Assembly (NCBI GenBank): GCA_921293015.1
Contig: OV121081.1
Span: 59,351,022 to 59,415,021 of the forward strand
DNA from: Phorcus lineatus
Lineage: Eukaryota > Mollusca > Gastropoda > Trochida > Trochidae
Direction: 5' to 3'
DNA: 64,000 bases
Both the position numbers and the translations under genes were made by a program. The notes under the pieces were generated by a model. The model was not told the origin of the DNA, did no database searches, and was given only the letters and a program-made list of their open reading frames with translations. Shown here one piece after another: positions 14,298-29,117 of this stretch (position 1 is its first letter; every line of letters begins with the position of its first letter).

Positions 14298-16044
14298 ACC
14301 AGGGTATAAATACAATTTAAAGAATTAATCCTTAATTGATATTTAAATGTATGATATAATAACCCAGCATGGACAGCTTTTAGCGTTTAAGAGGATACGA
14401 TTTTATCTTCAGATATAAAAACAATTAAGCATTTGCAGTGCAAGTAAGTCTTGGTGAAATGACATACCAGACTTGCAAAGTGAAGGAGAAACATATTGTA
14501 TGACATTAAGGGATAATCAGATATATTCTATTAACGATTTGTCTTCCAAGAGATTGGATTCCGATTGGCTTAGGGAATGTGTTTATCCTAAATATGGGTC
14601 TAAACACCCTGCTTGTCTATTTTTATTGTCGTGTCAAGTAAGTATGTGTCTAGAAACGTGAGTTCGTGAGTGGCTTTAGGAATACAACATCCCTAACAGT
14701 GATATATAATAAAACTACAATTTATACTCCGTCTTCAATCTTCATAATACACATTTGAAGTGGTCCTATATGTACTTTAATTTTGTATTTGTAAAAAACG
14801 CTTAGTGTAAATCGTGTGTCATATTGAAAAAATGACACACGAAGGGATATAAAATGTGATATCATTCATCACAAGATCCGTTACTTCAGAAGCAATGTAA
14901 CATTGTAAGAAATTTTGTTCTGTCCCATAACACTATTTCATGAAATTTATTGATTTTCATTAAGAATGTATCTTAATGTCGACGAATAAAATTAAGTTTT
15001 GAAAAAATTATCAATTTAAATTTTCATGTAAAAAAAAATGTAAACCACTTCGAAATATTCTTTAACTAATGGTAGTCTGATTACAATAGACCGTCTTACG
15101 TAGAATAAAATTGTCTAGTGAGATCCTAACTTCTTCTATTATTCCTCTCAACATTGGTCTGAAAATAGCCTTGTTACTCCTACGTTCTGTAGTAATCTTA
15201 ACTAGCCGATCACAATGGCTCCAGCAAAAGCTCAAGTTCAATTTCCGCTAGTCAATGTTTAAAAAATAAGTAAAAAAAAACATGAAATATTGTAAATCAT
15301 TATGTAATAAATCCAACTTTCCCGGAGGAAGTTAAATACACTTTTAACCTCCCTACGGGTCTGTCCAGCCAAACAATCAGCAACAAGGACATTGTCACTC
15401 AATGTTTGTATAATAGAAGAAAGAATTATATTCAATAATATAATTTTTTTCATTTCTTTATCCTTAGCTTGACATGTACATTTTATTAACGTTGCATGTA
15501 ATGTTCCAATGATACCAGTATGGAGCAAAATTTCTATCAATGCTAGTGAATAAAATTAACGTATCAAACTCTAGAGCACAATCTCTAGATCAATTTACTG
15601 AGTGCACTTATATTGAAAACCGTCACTTTTCAGGCCCATTAATAATCCATATCTTCTTAGAAAACCCATCCATGATTTCAACGAATAATTCCAATCTTAT
15701 TTTACAATTGAGAGTTTTCAGAGAAACAGAGAGAACAGGAACGTATATAGGGCTTTACAAGTTCAAAATGGAGTTCATGTACAATTCAATGGCAAAACAT
15801 ATCGTATCAACACTTTGATAGAGCGGCAACAGCGAAATACAGTTTCTTTCTTTCAGTGCTTGCTAAGATTAAAACTTGCGATCTTCTTCGACCTTGAGTC
15901 TTTGGCAGGATTTGATCCCATATTCTCACAGTCACATATTCTGACCAGTCCAGTAGTTAACTATGTCGCCTATCTCGATTTTTCAAGGATCAAACAAGCG
16001 GTAGTTTAGCTGCTGTTACATTCACAACCCCTCTGATACATGTA
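14298..16044. other. Non-coding stretch with one strong hairpin
   Basis: No recognisable gene. At 14813-14841 a perfect 10-bp stem (CGTGTGTCAT with ATGACACACG) encloses a 9-nt loop; function unknown. A degenerate tRNA-related repeat lies at 15909-15982. Confidence 0.45.
15909..15982 (-). repeat. Degenerate tRNA-related repeat fragment
   Basis: The plus strand reads GGATTTGATCCC, the reverse complement of a B-box-like GGGATCAAATCC, then CAGTCA and TCGCCTATCTCG. The same order occurs in the copy at 49993-50074, with related sequence at 16350-16410. It is weak and heavily mutated. Confidence 0.35.
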
Positions 16045-16207
16045 CAGTGCGGGTCCAGGATTTTTTAAAAGGGGGGGGGGGGGGGGGGGTTCTGATTCAG
16101 AAATTGACAGAACTGAATCCGAAATTGTCAGAACTGAATCCGAACCATAGTAAATCGTATATAACAACGTATCAATAGTCCCCAACCCCCTCTTGGATCC
16201 GCCACTT
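16045..16207. mobile_element. Short MITE-like element with hAT-like ends
   Basis: The left end reads CAGTGCGGGTCCAGGA. The right end, reverse-complemented, reads AAGTGGCGGATCCAAGA. These match at most positions and resemble the CAGGGGCGGATCCA type of end seen on non-autonomous hAT elements. The interior has a 19-G run at 16071-16089 and two copies of an AGAACTGAATCCGAA string. It has no coding capacity and no clear 8-bp target duplication. Confidence 0.5.
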
Positions 16208-16349
16208 CTTGGATCGGCACAGCTTCAATAGCTGAATGTATTATATGTACATGCCAATAGATAGTGTAAAAATGAACCATTGCTACATATGGGGTCACAC
16301 TTTGTGAATTGGTACAAATTCTAGTACTTTTTCAGATCAAATCCATTAT

Positions 16350-16410
16350 GGGAGAGGAACCCACATCCTCGGAGTCAGGCAACATCGCCCGCATTGACCG
16401 TAAATACTAC
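16350..16410 (-). repeat. tRNA-related SINE fragment
   Basis: It shares GGAACCCACATCCTCGGAGT-type sequence, CAGGCAAC, GCCC and TTGACCGTA with 49993-50074. Read on the minus strand this is the second half of a tRNA-like head. It is truncated. Confidence 0.45.
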
Positions 16411-16639
16411 TTATACCCCCATGTCTCCTTTTTTTCTTGTAATAAACTATATATCACCAGAGTGTTTACGTTTTTTGTTACTGCGGCAAGTGTATTCGAA
16501 GGCTCGATTTTGATTCTGATCACCACTGGTTCAAATACATATTTAAGAATGGCACATTGGCAATAACAAACTAAAATGCGATTTAATGATTTTCAATAAG
16601 TTTTTTGTAGATGAGAAGCCACAATTGACAATGTCTGCA

Positions 16640-19600
16640 AAGATAACGATTTGGGGACATGATCATTCTAAGTAAGCCTTTGACACCCACACATTTCCGA
16701 AAAGAGTCACAGCTGCAGCCAATTGTCAACGTTTTCTCTGACATGAAGTCCCACAGGCATTTAAACAAGTCACAGATAATTACGTTGTGTAAAAGTAGGG
16801 CATTCATTTGCTTTGTCTCAAAGGTACGAGTTATCAGGCTAAGTGACACAATCACGAAAGCGTTATACAGTAGGGACAAGAAGCTTCAAGTATTTAAAGT
16901 TATGAAAAGTCATGGTCATACTTTACTTACTACGTATAAGTAGTAATGTTAAAGGTATTTTCTCAATCACATTCAGAGACAAAGGAAACACAAAGGAAAA
17001 ATCAAAATATGTTTGCCAGATAAAGTCGAGTTTGAATGTCTCATAAGCTAAAAAATTATGAAATATTGATATAAAGTAAAACAAGTCGTATAGTTAATAT
17101 CTTGGATAAAATGCCTGATATTCCCTTCATTTCATAGTTTAGGTTTTCAATTGTACCTTTATTTTTTTCTAGCTTAGATTTGCAATTCATCACATTCTGA
17201 TGTACACATACTACCATACCATTTTCCTGTACCAATAGCACATCTAAACTAAAATAAAAAGCGTATAGCATTTTTATATCTTTAATCCCCTTTTTTATAA
17301 AACCAGTAACCTATCTACATGAAATGTTACAAAGCACTAAAAAAAATTTTGATATGAATTGAATTATCATGAAAATGTAGGAACATTTGATCATGACATT
17401 TTTACAACTTTTGCTTGATGAACACAAACCCGTTTTTATGAAAACATTGCAATCGCATTAAACATCAAACGCAAACAAATATAATCGCATTATGAATGCT
17501 ACTTTTCCTTGAAAGTTCCCAAGTAAATCAAGTTAACGTAGAAAAAACAAAAAGTGCTAACAATAACGACGTCATCAGCATAAGATGATCTTTATCAAGT
17601 TTATGATTTATGTTCAAAGCTATGTTCATCAAATATAAATCTTAATATTTTTAGCCAAGGCCAACATTTATGACAATGTTAATGTTTAAATGTTGCTCTA
17701 CGTAAGAATAATTGAATTGGTCATAAATCACGTTTGAAATATCATCTGTTAAGAGAACAAACGTGATATTTATATGCTAGTACTTTTTCCTTGTTACTAC
17801 AAAATGAATGGCCTACATAACTGTACATACAGAACTGATTATGGTTATGAAGTTTTATCTTTTGTGGCAGTGCATGTTGATAATAAATCTGCGTGATCAC
17901 ACTGCAGCACAATAATGTGCTAGGATTTCCTGTGTATACGTTTCAGAGATTTAGTATCACATGACGTATACCTAATCTCAATTGGCTTTTAATAACTATA
18001 ATACTTTCCAATTACCTGGAATGCGACGACATTAAGCCTATAGAGATTAAAAATATATATTATGATGTCTGTACTCATCCTTTCCTAAGGACACCCCCCC
18101 CCCCCCCCTCTTTACAGTATAAGATGGATAATACATCTTAACTATCAAGAAGATGCCAAATCATATACAAAAGACACTCAGGGGTGCATATGAGACACCT
18201 AGTTACCAGATACTATCAGATGGAGTGGCATCGAAGTATATGTGTTACGTTAGATATGGTATTAATGAGATTACCAAAGTAGTGAAGTTGTCAAAACTAT
18301 TTATTTTCATTACTAATATGATACATGTTGAATATTTATCTATTGTTGATGGTATAACAATCTGATAATAGCCTTCCCACACTTATTTCAATAGCCACCA
18401 GTATCTGTGAATATCGACTACCTGCACAGTTGGTATTCAGTTGTAAAATACAAAATCTAGACTAAATTTAGTTCACTTGTAAACCATTCTGCAAACTTCC
18501 TGTTAGTCTAACAGATATAAAACAATGGCCTGTTGTGATATAGATAGCATAATATAACAAAAAGCATAGGATATGATCCACTAAGCACTAGAAGAGATAT
18601 TATCATAGATCTATATTGATAGGAACTTGTTTTTATGTTTAAATCAGTCACGACCAGATGACCAGACATGACCAGCCATACCAACTTCAACGGTCAAGAC
18701 ATCTACGAAAAAATCCGGAAATTATTTCCCCCTCATTTTGAAGATGTGATCGATCTGTCCAAGCAGTGAAATGCGATATAAACAGACATGAATCCATTCA
18801 ACACTGTCATCAATGTGAGGAAACGGTTAAAGCCAGCAATCCAAATCGATTTAATGCACAAGAAATTATGTGGTTATTTGTTAGTTTTTCTTTCTTATCA
18901 AAGTCAGTATTCACAGATGTCTGCTTTATTCCATTCTAAGGCTTCGTGCAAATTTAATCAAGATTTACATGTGGCAATTGTCAGGATCAATGTACTTTGG
19001 AAAACTTAAACGTATATTCATGTTGTGAGAAGGTGAAGAATCTTGTACATGACAGCGTAAGATGATACGGTCCTTAACACAAAAAGAAGAGAACAATCTT
19101 GTTTAACATTGATTATTATGTAGGTAAAGTCTTGCCACCAAAGAACTATTCTGAGTAGGAAAATAAGAGCATTTTATAGGTTGCGACAAAACATCATACC
19201 AGTACATAATTGCAGTTGTGTGAAAAGAAGTGGCATCCATCAAAGGTCACATATAAGTACACGCAGCTTAGGGACACCACAGACAAATTAAATAATGTTG
19301 GTTTCATATTGCCCTTAAGTCAATTTACTCAAGGATAAAACTGATGTATATCTTGAACATTTCAAGTTACTAATCCACTGATCTCTCTGCCTGAAATAAA
19401 ACAAAATGTATCAATGTTTGGAAATAAGAGATCTGAATATCTTCTCTTTGTGAGATGGTTGCCAGTACTTAAGGAGATCAATGAGTGTTGATAAGACGCA
19501 ATAAAAATGAAAATGAAAAAGTGATATGTAGGATCGAATCAACTTTGAAGAAGAAATGATTATCAACTAAATGTATCATGAAAACCTATCATTTTGCCAG

Positions 19601-20790
19601 CTTATCATATAAGAGCAGGACACAAATCTTATTCATTCAAATATCATCTTATGATCTGTTTCTGTGTAATTACATAAAAGTAACTAAATGTAAATACGGT
19701 TACTTAGCGACAAAGAACAATACAGTTTGAAACGTTTAGCCATAGAAAGAAAGGAGCAACATTGTTAGCAAATAAGTATGAGGATACAACCTGGCCAAGT
19801 CAGTTGCTTGTGTATCTATATTGTTTAATATAACCTTTTGTCTTTGTAAGTATGTAACTTCTTTAAAGTCATTCAATTAAGTAGGACATAAGCCCTTTCT
19901 GTGTTTAAATTAAACAAATTATCATATGTAGTTCTTTAGGATCTCAAAATACTTAAATTCGTTTATCAAGATTTTTAATTTTTTTTATTTCTACTCTTTG
20001 TTTCGTCAGCGAAACAGGAGAAAGGTCAGGTGTAGTTTTGTGACATGACGCCATCTCGCGACCTCGGGCATCAGGTTTTGTCTTATTCCATACACTATCG
20101 CTCTCATCATTGTTTTTCGAGCTAAGCATTGTAAATTTTTAGTTCTCAGATATTAACTTTGTTAAGTTCATTAGGTGAATAATAACTACTTCATACGATA
20201 TAAAACCAGGTTTGTTCAGTTTTTCTGTCAATAATGAAACACATAAATCCAATGCTGTTATAGCTAACTATGAAGAGGGAAAAGACGAAATATAAATTAT
20301 TGCTTGTTTTAATATATTATTAGTGTTTCAATATGGATAATGTTCAGGTAAACAAACCCGGTCATTTTGCCTTTAATAAACAATATCAAATTATGAATAA
20401 AGAAAAGAAACATTATGCTTCTGTAAAGCAAAAAAAAGGATTAAATACAAAGACACAATAAAGTTACCCTCCCAAACAAAAATCAAGTTATAGATTTGTT
20501 TAAGATCAATTTTTTTTATTGACAAACATTAATACACACTGATTAGGAATTCAGTGAATTCGATTGGAAAGAGTCAAGTTTAAAAAATAGTTGCAAAACA
20601 ATCCTGACACTACCTATTTCCTGCAATGTAATTACTGAGGAAATTCAATTTGAATGCATGTTGATGAGTGTGCTGTGCTATGGAGGAAACCAGAAAGTTT
20701 GACTGGAAAAAATATTTTAAAGGCAGATAAATGAGATCAAAATTCTCTTCGCAAGGTAAGTACATTACAAAGTAGGGAATCACTACAATG
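16640..20790 (+). repeat. Diverged segmental duplication, copy B
   Basis: Colinear with copy C at 16785-16935/59581-59730, 17160-17235/60655-60740, 17440-17525/60790-60895, 17568-17700/60970-61110 (shared GACGTCATCAGCATAAGATG) and 17925-18135/61370-61550 (shared TATAAGATGGATAATACATC). It is colinear with copy A at 18712-18880/7108-7330 and 20605-20790/10780-11065. A 15-C run at 18094-18108 replaces a mixed sequence in copy C. No convincing ORF. Confidence 0.65.
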
Positions 20791-21179
20791 AGAAATAAAA
20801 AAGTCAGTAAAAGTAGTAGTTGTTTTATATAGTGTTAATTTCAAACAAATTGGTGAGAAAGTTTTACTTATAAAGGGCTTGGGATGTTTGTTCCTTTTTG
20901 AAATTACAAGAATAAATTTATATACCTTGCTATTGTAATCTGTAATTGTATTATACATCCGACAGCATACTCGTACTTAAGGATAAGAAATTGCAAATAT
21001 TAAAACATTAACATGTAAAAATATTAGCTATCTAACTACAAAGAATGCTAACGGAATGAAATGTTCTTAAAATTTGATTGATGTTTTTAGCTCAGTCAGT
21101 TAAAACATTTTCAGATCATATTTCAAAGCTTCACTAGCATTGCAACTTGCAAAAAATACCACAAGTTTTAAAGGGTATG

Positions 21180-21440
21180 CGAGAGTGGGCGGCACAATGT
21201 GTTTCCAATATGGCGGCACGACGACACTGCCCAACGTTGTATAGACGAAGTAATCACGCCTCACATTGCTCCAAGTTTCATCAAAATATTTCCAGCAAGA
21301 TTATGCTCGAGTTCGTCCCAATGTTGCTTCATCTCCTATGATCTACCACAACAATACAGTGTAAACTATTGTAGTCAGTCCTCAGCATCAAACATAACAG
21401 AGATGAGGTTCAAATGCAAAATGGCCGACAAATTGAAATA
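21180..21440 (+). pseudogene. Probable Tc1/mariner transposase remnant
   Basis: One frame contains TAQRCIDEVITPHIAPSF, close to the Tc1-family block before the second catalytic Asp. A shifted frame contains YFQQDYARVRPNVA, matching the family's F-Q-Q-D-N-A-R-P block. A third, further on, has SQSSASNITEM where SPDLNPIEH is expected. Each step needs a frameshift, so this is a badly decayed fragment. Confidence 0.55.
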
Positions 21441-24400
21441 ACTACTCATGAACTTTGCACATCTACTAAAGATTTGTGTAGAATAATCTATCTGGCCTCC
21501 AAAAATTCTCCAAAGAGCCTAGGAGATTTGCATTGAGTGTCATGTCGGAAAGTGACAAGAATCTCTATAAGACAGAATGGAGGACGTCATCTGTTGTTGC
21601 AGACCGTAAATGATTCACTTCAATTACTGTTTATCTGACTCGGCGGTATTTTCTTTCAGAATGCGAATGAGAATATTAATGTCTGATAACAAACTTATTA
21701 ATGTACGTAATTCGTAACAATCTTTACACGTTATCAACATTAATATCTGATCCATAACCTATTGAAATACGTTTAGTTTTTTATACATCTCGTTGTTGTG
21801 TTTCATTAATGTTAAAGAAATTAAATTGCTCAATACATTTTACTTTCAATCTTAAGGTGTCAATGAGTGACACTTTGTCGTACCACAGATCGTCACTGAT
21901 TATAAAATGGTTTGATCTCACTATCTAGGCCATGCTGAAAGAAGAAAAGAAGTTTGCTTCCATAATTGTCATTCTATAAGGTGGTATTCTACTCATAGTA
22001 TTATCAATGACGTCAATCGGGGGAAAAGCTGTCTTATCATTCATATATAAAAGTAATTTGTAGAGATAGAGAAAAAATAGAAATTGAATTGACGCACATT
22101 GAGATAAATTGTTAAGTCTTTTAAAAGAAACGTCTTTTGATCGACGTTAGCACGTAAATGAAACCACACAGCAAAAATGTTATTTCGTAAAGTATATCAT
22201 GTACCAAAAGGTTGTTTGGTATACAGTATGTCAGTATGTTTTAATAGAAATTACACGAAAAAATGTTCTCTAAATGTGAAACATAAACAAAAATGTTTTG
22301 AATACGATTATGTAAACCAAGGTCACCTTTCAGCAAGAGAGATGAATTGAGTTTAATATATCTTTTATTCTGTTGATATTTGTCTGAAAACGTTCTTTAT
22401 ACTTCGTAAAAGTTGTTTACATCAATATATTCTAATTGTGATTTGATAAAAACGTAAGGAAAGATTTTTATAACAAGTTATTAACGTATCTTACAACCAG
22501 ATCAGGCATATTATTCTAAAACATTTTGAGTATAGTTTATTGTAAACGATATAAAAAGCGTTAATATTTAAATAATTATTTGCCATTGGTGATGCTATTC
22601 TACACAATATATCATTGATGAGTAAGATTTCAATTATTGTCTTTTGAAAATATAATTGTCAGAAAGATTGCGAGTGAAAGTTTATTTCTAATGTAATGTC
22701 AAATCTTCAGATCTATGGATCAGCTTCACAAATACTAGGAGATGTAAAGGTTATAGAAGGTATGAACAAGTAGAGGACATCATGATAAAACGGATTTTGC
22801 ATGGAATGGTGATATTTCGATAATGATTTTACGAATGGTGAAGCGATCAGTCACTATATGAATGAGGTGTTATAGAACATTAAAACACATAATAGTCAGT
22901 TATGTTTCTGTGATTAGAAATTAAATAATGAAAGTGTAACATGAAGTAAATTGGCTGCCTTGTTTGCACATCCACGTCACAAGCTTTTGCTTATTGAATA
23001 AGTGATATCGCTACATTTTTTACAAATGACATCATTCGTCCCAGATTTGTCGCACGTTTGGAAATACGAAAGTGATACTCTACTGCGTAAATGAGAACAA
23101 CTTAAAATATTGATTCTGATGACTGTTTGCTTTAGAGCAAAAGGTGACCAGATTGGGGTATGAAACACTTTTTACTGAATTGTTCAGAATTTGTAGAGTA
23201 TGGTGTATCAAACATTCAACTTGTCCCTTTGAAAGAATTACCACACATCATTATCAATTAAAACTGCAAGATATTCATATTGATACATCGTTTATGTTCT
23301 AGTAGACGGTTTTCTGTGTTGTTGTCAAACAAGTGTGTTAACTTCCAATTTTGTAAAATACCATTCAAACTTTGACTTAAATATTTATACTGTAAAAGTA
23401 TATGTAATGGAGGAAAAAAGGTTATGTTTTAAATATAGGATTGCAAGTTTGGCCTTTTAAGTGCAAGAAAGTCTCTATGAATTGTCCATTCCAGACTAAT
23501 AAAAGCAAAAACAGATTACTGATAATAATAAGCTTAAGGAAAATAAAAGTATATTTTATATCTAGAACCAGACAATGACTGATCCTCACATCCGGAAAAA
23601 TATTTTATCATGGATTACTTATTGAACTGTGGTAATGTGTATATCTCCGGAATCCATGGAGAGATCCAGCTTATCTCTTATCCATGTCAGCTTTTGTCTG
23701 CTTAGGCGAGTTCGTGATCTAAGGATTAGATCAGAGTGCTCAAGAGTCTAATGACGTATATTGGTAGTTCGAATAGAATAATGATCTAATGATTAAATTA
23801 TTCCTTTATCCACCTTCTAGCTATGAGTTCTTGCAGTCTTGAACCTTGGATTTCAATCATTACAGGTGATCGTAAGAAAATTTGGAAATGAACATAAACA
23901 TGTGTAAATATCAAAACATGTCATGGAAATTGATTCTATGGTTAATCTCCCACTGGAATTTGTCTTGTCTCATCGTATTCGGATTAACATAAACAAAAGC
24001 ATATAGATGATATAGAGATAGATGAATAACGTGATGTCTATATGAACAATTGTTTTATCTATACGAATCATTCACATGAATATTTAACTTTAAATCAACA
24101 ACTACAAACATAAGGCTTTTAGGTTTTGTCAAAGAGCTTTAATAGCTAGTCATGTCTTTGAATATACGATTCTTAATTTGCCCGTTTCCTTTAAAAATTA
24201 CCTTAAATTAACATTAAAATCAAAAATTGAATATGAAGCTGATAGATTATCTACTTCTCTGTTCTCCTCTTAACAAAATGATGTGGCTTTTAAAAAATGT
24301 TTAATGTTGAAAACATGTTAAACCTCAACTCACTCACACCTTCATAATGGCCTTTCAAAAATAATAGAAAGGGTCTGATACTACATACATTGTCCTTATG

Positions 24401-25791
24401 TTTTAGTTGGTGTCACATTTAATAATAGTTATCAACACGCAACAATCTTGAAAATCTTCTTGCATGTCAATCTTCCGTCATGTTACATGTATCTCAATTG
24501 ATATAAACTGCATCTAATCAAGCGATCAAGCAAATACCAAATTTGTGATAATAGAAACAAATCTTCATAATATATAAAATAATGATACATCTTATTCATA
24601 TTGTCTTGTGTTTTCCGTCATACATGGATCTAATGTATTTCAAGTATTGACATTGACTTATCAAATGTATTGATATCATAATGTTATCAAATACAATTTT
24701 TTTTTAATTTTCTGAAGCACGATCAAATATTTAGAGTCTCATGTTTATTAGACCAAGTGAATATGGTCAGATCCATTGAGACAGGAATGATACCTATGAA
24801 TTTCCTTGATGACAATTATTCTTATACTGAAGCATGAGTTATATGTTAAAGCAATGTTTAGTTCTGGATTTTACGTTGATAATGTATCTTGTGGTGATCG
24901 CTTTATATTCAGTAATGGCTTTCAGGGCGGTTGCAGTTGTTAAATAGTGATATACAGAGGATATATGTCTTTTCATGACTATTACCTAGTAAATTTCATG
25001 GAGTGAGGTAGAATGTTTATATTATATCACACATCTACGAGTGAACATATTTTACTTTTCTACTTCATGATATAAGATAAATAAGGTATTTGTCAAGAAT
25101 GTACATACATTCTATTTAATTTATGATAACATTTTATTATTTTTGCCAAAATAGGATACTTTTCCTGTTGAGTCACTACTTTGAAGAGTTTGTCGCCTTG
25201 GTAAAATTGCATTGTCATAAGAGAGTTGGTTACGTCAGCCAATTGTTTCTATGCTTTCAATGCTATGAGTAATTCATGAAATGAAGTTTATGTCATAAAA
25301 ATGACCTCAGACTCCTAACCAAGTGCCGGCAGCAGTATTTTAAATAATGTCGATGATGTGTTTGCTTGTCTTGTGAAATCCATATTTTCTTAGATTGTAG
25401 AAAGAAGACAATAACGCTCAGATTTTTTGTTGATTTTGACTCAGGGCGATGGTCAGCTAAGACATATCTGATGACAGCTAATGGTTTAGTTTTTGGCAGA
25501 AAGTACCAGTAGCCATTCATAAAGTAGACACATTCATCTACAATCTGCTTTCTTGTCCTTTTTTACCCGTCATTCAATACTGTCTCTAATAAAGTTCAAA
25601 TGCGGGAATGTCCTTTCAGCAATTGACAATTCCCTTAAATTGTGTTCTGCTAAGATAAAAGACACGGTCATTAATAAGAAGTTAAAAAAACATGTATCAC
25701 CAATTTAAAAGTTAAAGCTTACGAAATGTTTAGTTTGATGGACGAGGACGAGAAACCACAAATTCATTTATGTTTTCTGCAATAAAATGTT

Positions 25792-25815
25792 TGTGTGATG
25801 TGTGTGTGTGTGTGT
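25792..25815. repeat. Short (TG)n microsatellite
   Basis: About 24 bp of near-perfect TG dinucleotides. Confidence 0.9.
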
Positions 25816-28800
25816 TTTTATACTCTTTCGTGATAGCAGGAGGCAAAAAACTTCTATTCTTACTAAATTGGCATCTTGCTGACATGTGTTTTCTCAGCCA
25901 TTGACTTGTTGTTTGAATACCTCGTATTGATCAATCGAGGATAAATCACATCTCACAACTGATTAATACTGACGTCCGCAAAACATTTTGTTTCCATCTT
26001 CTCAGTTCTTTTGCATCTTAATCTTATTTTGTAGTTCTTTTATAAAACTACTATAAGCCATTTGTAATCAGGATGCTGACTTTGAAACATGCCTTTTGAT
26101 AGGAGTCTAATCCACGAAGACACGTAAATATATAAAGGGCATCAAACGTGTCAAAGAGAAACTTGAGCTTACCACTCGACTGTGATTATTTTGTCTTGCA
26201 TATCTATATAATTACCAAGGCGCCATGAAGGTTCAGGATCTTTGATTCATGATATCGCGGAAATAGTATTTGTTTGCATGTTGAGAATGCTCTCGTACGT
26301 GAGAAGGAAACCTTGTAATACATTTATACCTTGGCTACATTGCTGGTGATTTACGCTTAGGAAGGTATTCAGTGTGACGATTGTGACAACAATACCATGT
26401 ACGCTGTATGTTGACATCAAATCACGGTTGTGATAAGCTCATCTTTATTTGTTTGTTCTCGTCCTCTTACAGGTTCTAGTTAGTAACCATGTCTTGCCAT
26501 TTTACATCATGTCAGTGATAAAAAGGAGTGAAAGACTATTCCAAATTAAATACAGATTTTTTCCACATATGTTCCACACAATATTTCAGAGTAATAGAAC
26601 ACATTGCCCCAGTAAATTAAAAAATTAAAGTATTTCTTCTGAGGCCAGACTTATCTGTTGATCAGTTTTTAAATCTTGCTGTCCGTGGCGTTATGAGAAA
26701 TGAAGAAAAGTTAATAATGCGTCGGAAGGAATATTTTGGCGGTTTGGAGATGATGTACATGCAATAAAATACAGATTGTCTAATAATATTCACAATTTCT
26801 TACTGAAACCTTCTATTCACTATTGACTGTTGGCAATCCACCATAGTAAAATTGTTCAACGTCTAGCTATGTCAGTGAATAGCGTTGTATATTGATATAC
26901 ATACACGTTTTCATGTATGGTATGTACATGTATGTACTTTCTGGAAGTCAATTGATAGGTATGTATGTTCTGGCAGTTCGGCACAGTGGCATAAGTATCT
27001 GCTTTCATATGAATTGGAGACTACGTTCCTCTTGCCTAAAACGGTACCCAATCATATTGTGTGATGTCACTTTCTAGTAACCATTACCCGTTCCAATATT
27101 ATTGTCACTGTTCAATGTGATTGAGACATTTTTGACATGATCCCCTGAAAACATATACTAAATTTCTGACTTCGTGTTAAAACTTCAACTTATCATTTAT
27201 GGTCAAAGGTCAAAAGACAAATCTCTTCGAAAAGGAAAGACATTTTTACTGGTGTAAACCATTTGCCTTATGCTCCGAAGAAATGGGATTAGAGATATTT
27301 ATATTAGAAAGCATGGATGATATATGAACGCGATAAAATAAAATTTCAAATTCTTATAAACATATATCAGTATATCAAAACTTTGTTAAGAAAATTATAT
27401 TCACGGAAAGAAATATTATTTAGAAAAAAACACATCTGCTTTTGAAAACATAATGTTACAGATCAAAAGATATTCTTTTTTTGTAGATAAGCTCAAACTA
27501 ATCTGTAACAAGTTTTTCTCTGTTCCATTTCTTTGGAACGTTAATCCTTTCCTTGAAACTACTAAAATTTCTTGCTTTATATATATAAATCCTTATGAAC
27601 ATGCAATTACAAAAAACATCAGAAAAAATTATACAGTAATTTCGCAAAAATAAACTTACCTAACTATGTTTATCGGAGATTCGAAACTACAACTGATTCC
27701 ATGCCACAATATAAATTCTCTCGATTGTTTCTGCCAATGTTAGAATTATATTTTCAACAATAATCTGATCGATGACCTTAATGAATATCTAATTCATAAA
27801 CTTTAAATTGCTTGTTAATAAGTCAACACAAAAATGTAATCTACCTATATATTAAGACAAACTTAAGACTATATATTTAGACTATATGAGCGGTTGTTTT
27901 CTTGAACAAATATTCCTGGCACTTTTTCTGTTGTTGCAGCCTAGTATTCCAGATAAATCTTATAAAAGTTTTTTTGTTAAATGTTTCAATTAAGAGTAGG
28001 CTGCTTCTTCATATAATATCAACCTTATGTTTTCATGTCATCTAATATAGAAAACCAAGTACCATGTACAAACTGTATCGGTCATTGAAACGGTATTGGT
28101 ATGGACGATCTTCATCACATGATAACATAAGGCCTATTGATGACTCTTGTGAACTGTTTTGGACATGGACTAAAAATTCAGATCTGCACTGTATATGTTA
28201 TAGCATTTTATCATAACAACTATTACTCATGATTACTTGACTAACAATCTTATCAGTTATCATTTTGGTATTTTATTCTCTTCACATATACTTTTTGTTG
28301 ATGATATGTTGACTTTGACAAATTAGAATAAAATGGAAATAAATGTATGGCCTACTAATTGTATAATGATCTTAATCTCCCTAAGCAATTGTCATATTTT
28401 GATTCATGACATTTTTATTTTTTATTTGTAATCACATAACGACGATGTCGCGACAAGCTAAAAGCCAAGAGAATAATAGGGACACTCTCTGTCAATCATA
28501 TATTTATTTTTCTAACCTTAAAAGTTTGCTTCAGGACGGGCACTCAGACTGATGCCAACATGTTCCTTTCAAAAATATACTTATACAATCTTTTGATAAT
28601 GGTTTTTATCTGATATATATATTGCATCTTGGGAAACGGCTTAGACACATGGTAATGACTTATGCATAATATCAGAGTGATTGACACGGCTTCACGACAC
28701 AAAAGGTACCATTCCAGCCTCAAAAGAGGAGAGTGGCTGGTATAACAACCTTTAAGATAATATATTTGTATCAGGGATAAGGAATTGGTGTTGTTATTAT

Positions 28801-29117
28801 CAGTCATGCTTAAAACTCGGTCATCATGACTTTGTCTCCACGTAAGCAAAATACTGTGTGTTTTTCACTTTGGAACAAGGGAAGGGCCTTAACTTTATAA
28901 ACAGGCCGTCCACACAAGTCTATAGATTATCTCTGTTATTATTAATGAAGAACGATTTCATCTAGTTCATGCAGAAACATTTAATGTCGACTATGGTTAA
29001 CTGCTGCAGTATTTATACATACTCACAAAATCCTCTTGTAATTTATAAACAAATGGAAACCAGATGCAATGGTATTACTATCCATTACTATCAATTTAAA
29101 GTTTACCATTCGAATTC

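Larger units (their letters stand above)
20790..29110. other. Long AT-rich gene desert
   Basis: Apart from a Tc1-like remnant (21180-21440) and a short (TG)n tract (25792-25815), I see no coding or structured feature. Open frames are at most 80 codons and lack domain motifs. Confidence 0.5.

Noticed and set aside
15540-16566. Consecutive plus-strand frames of 64-92 codons
   Set aside because: No domain, no coherent splice pattern, and they run across MITE and SINE fragments.
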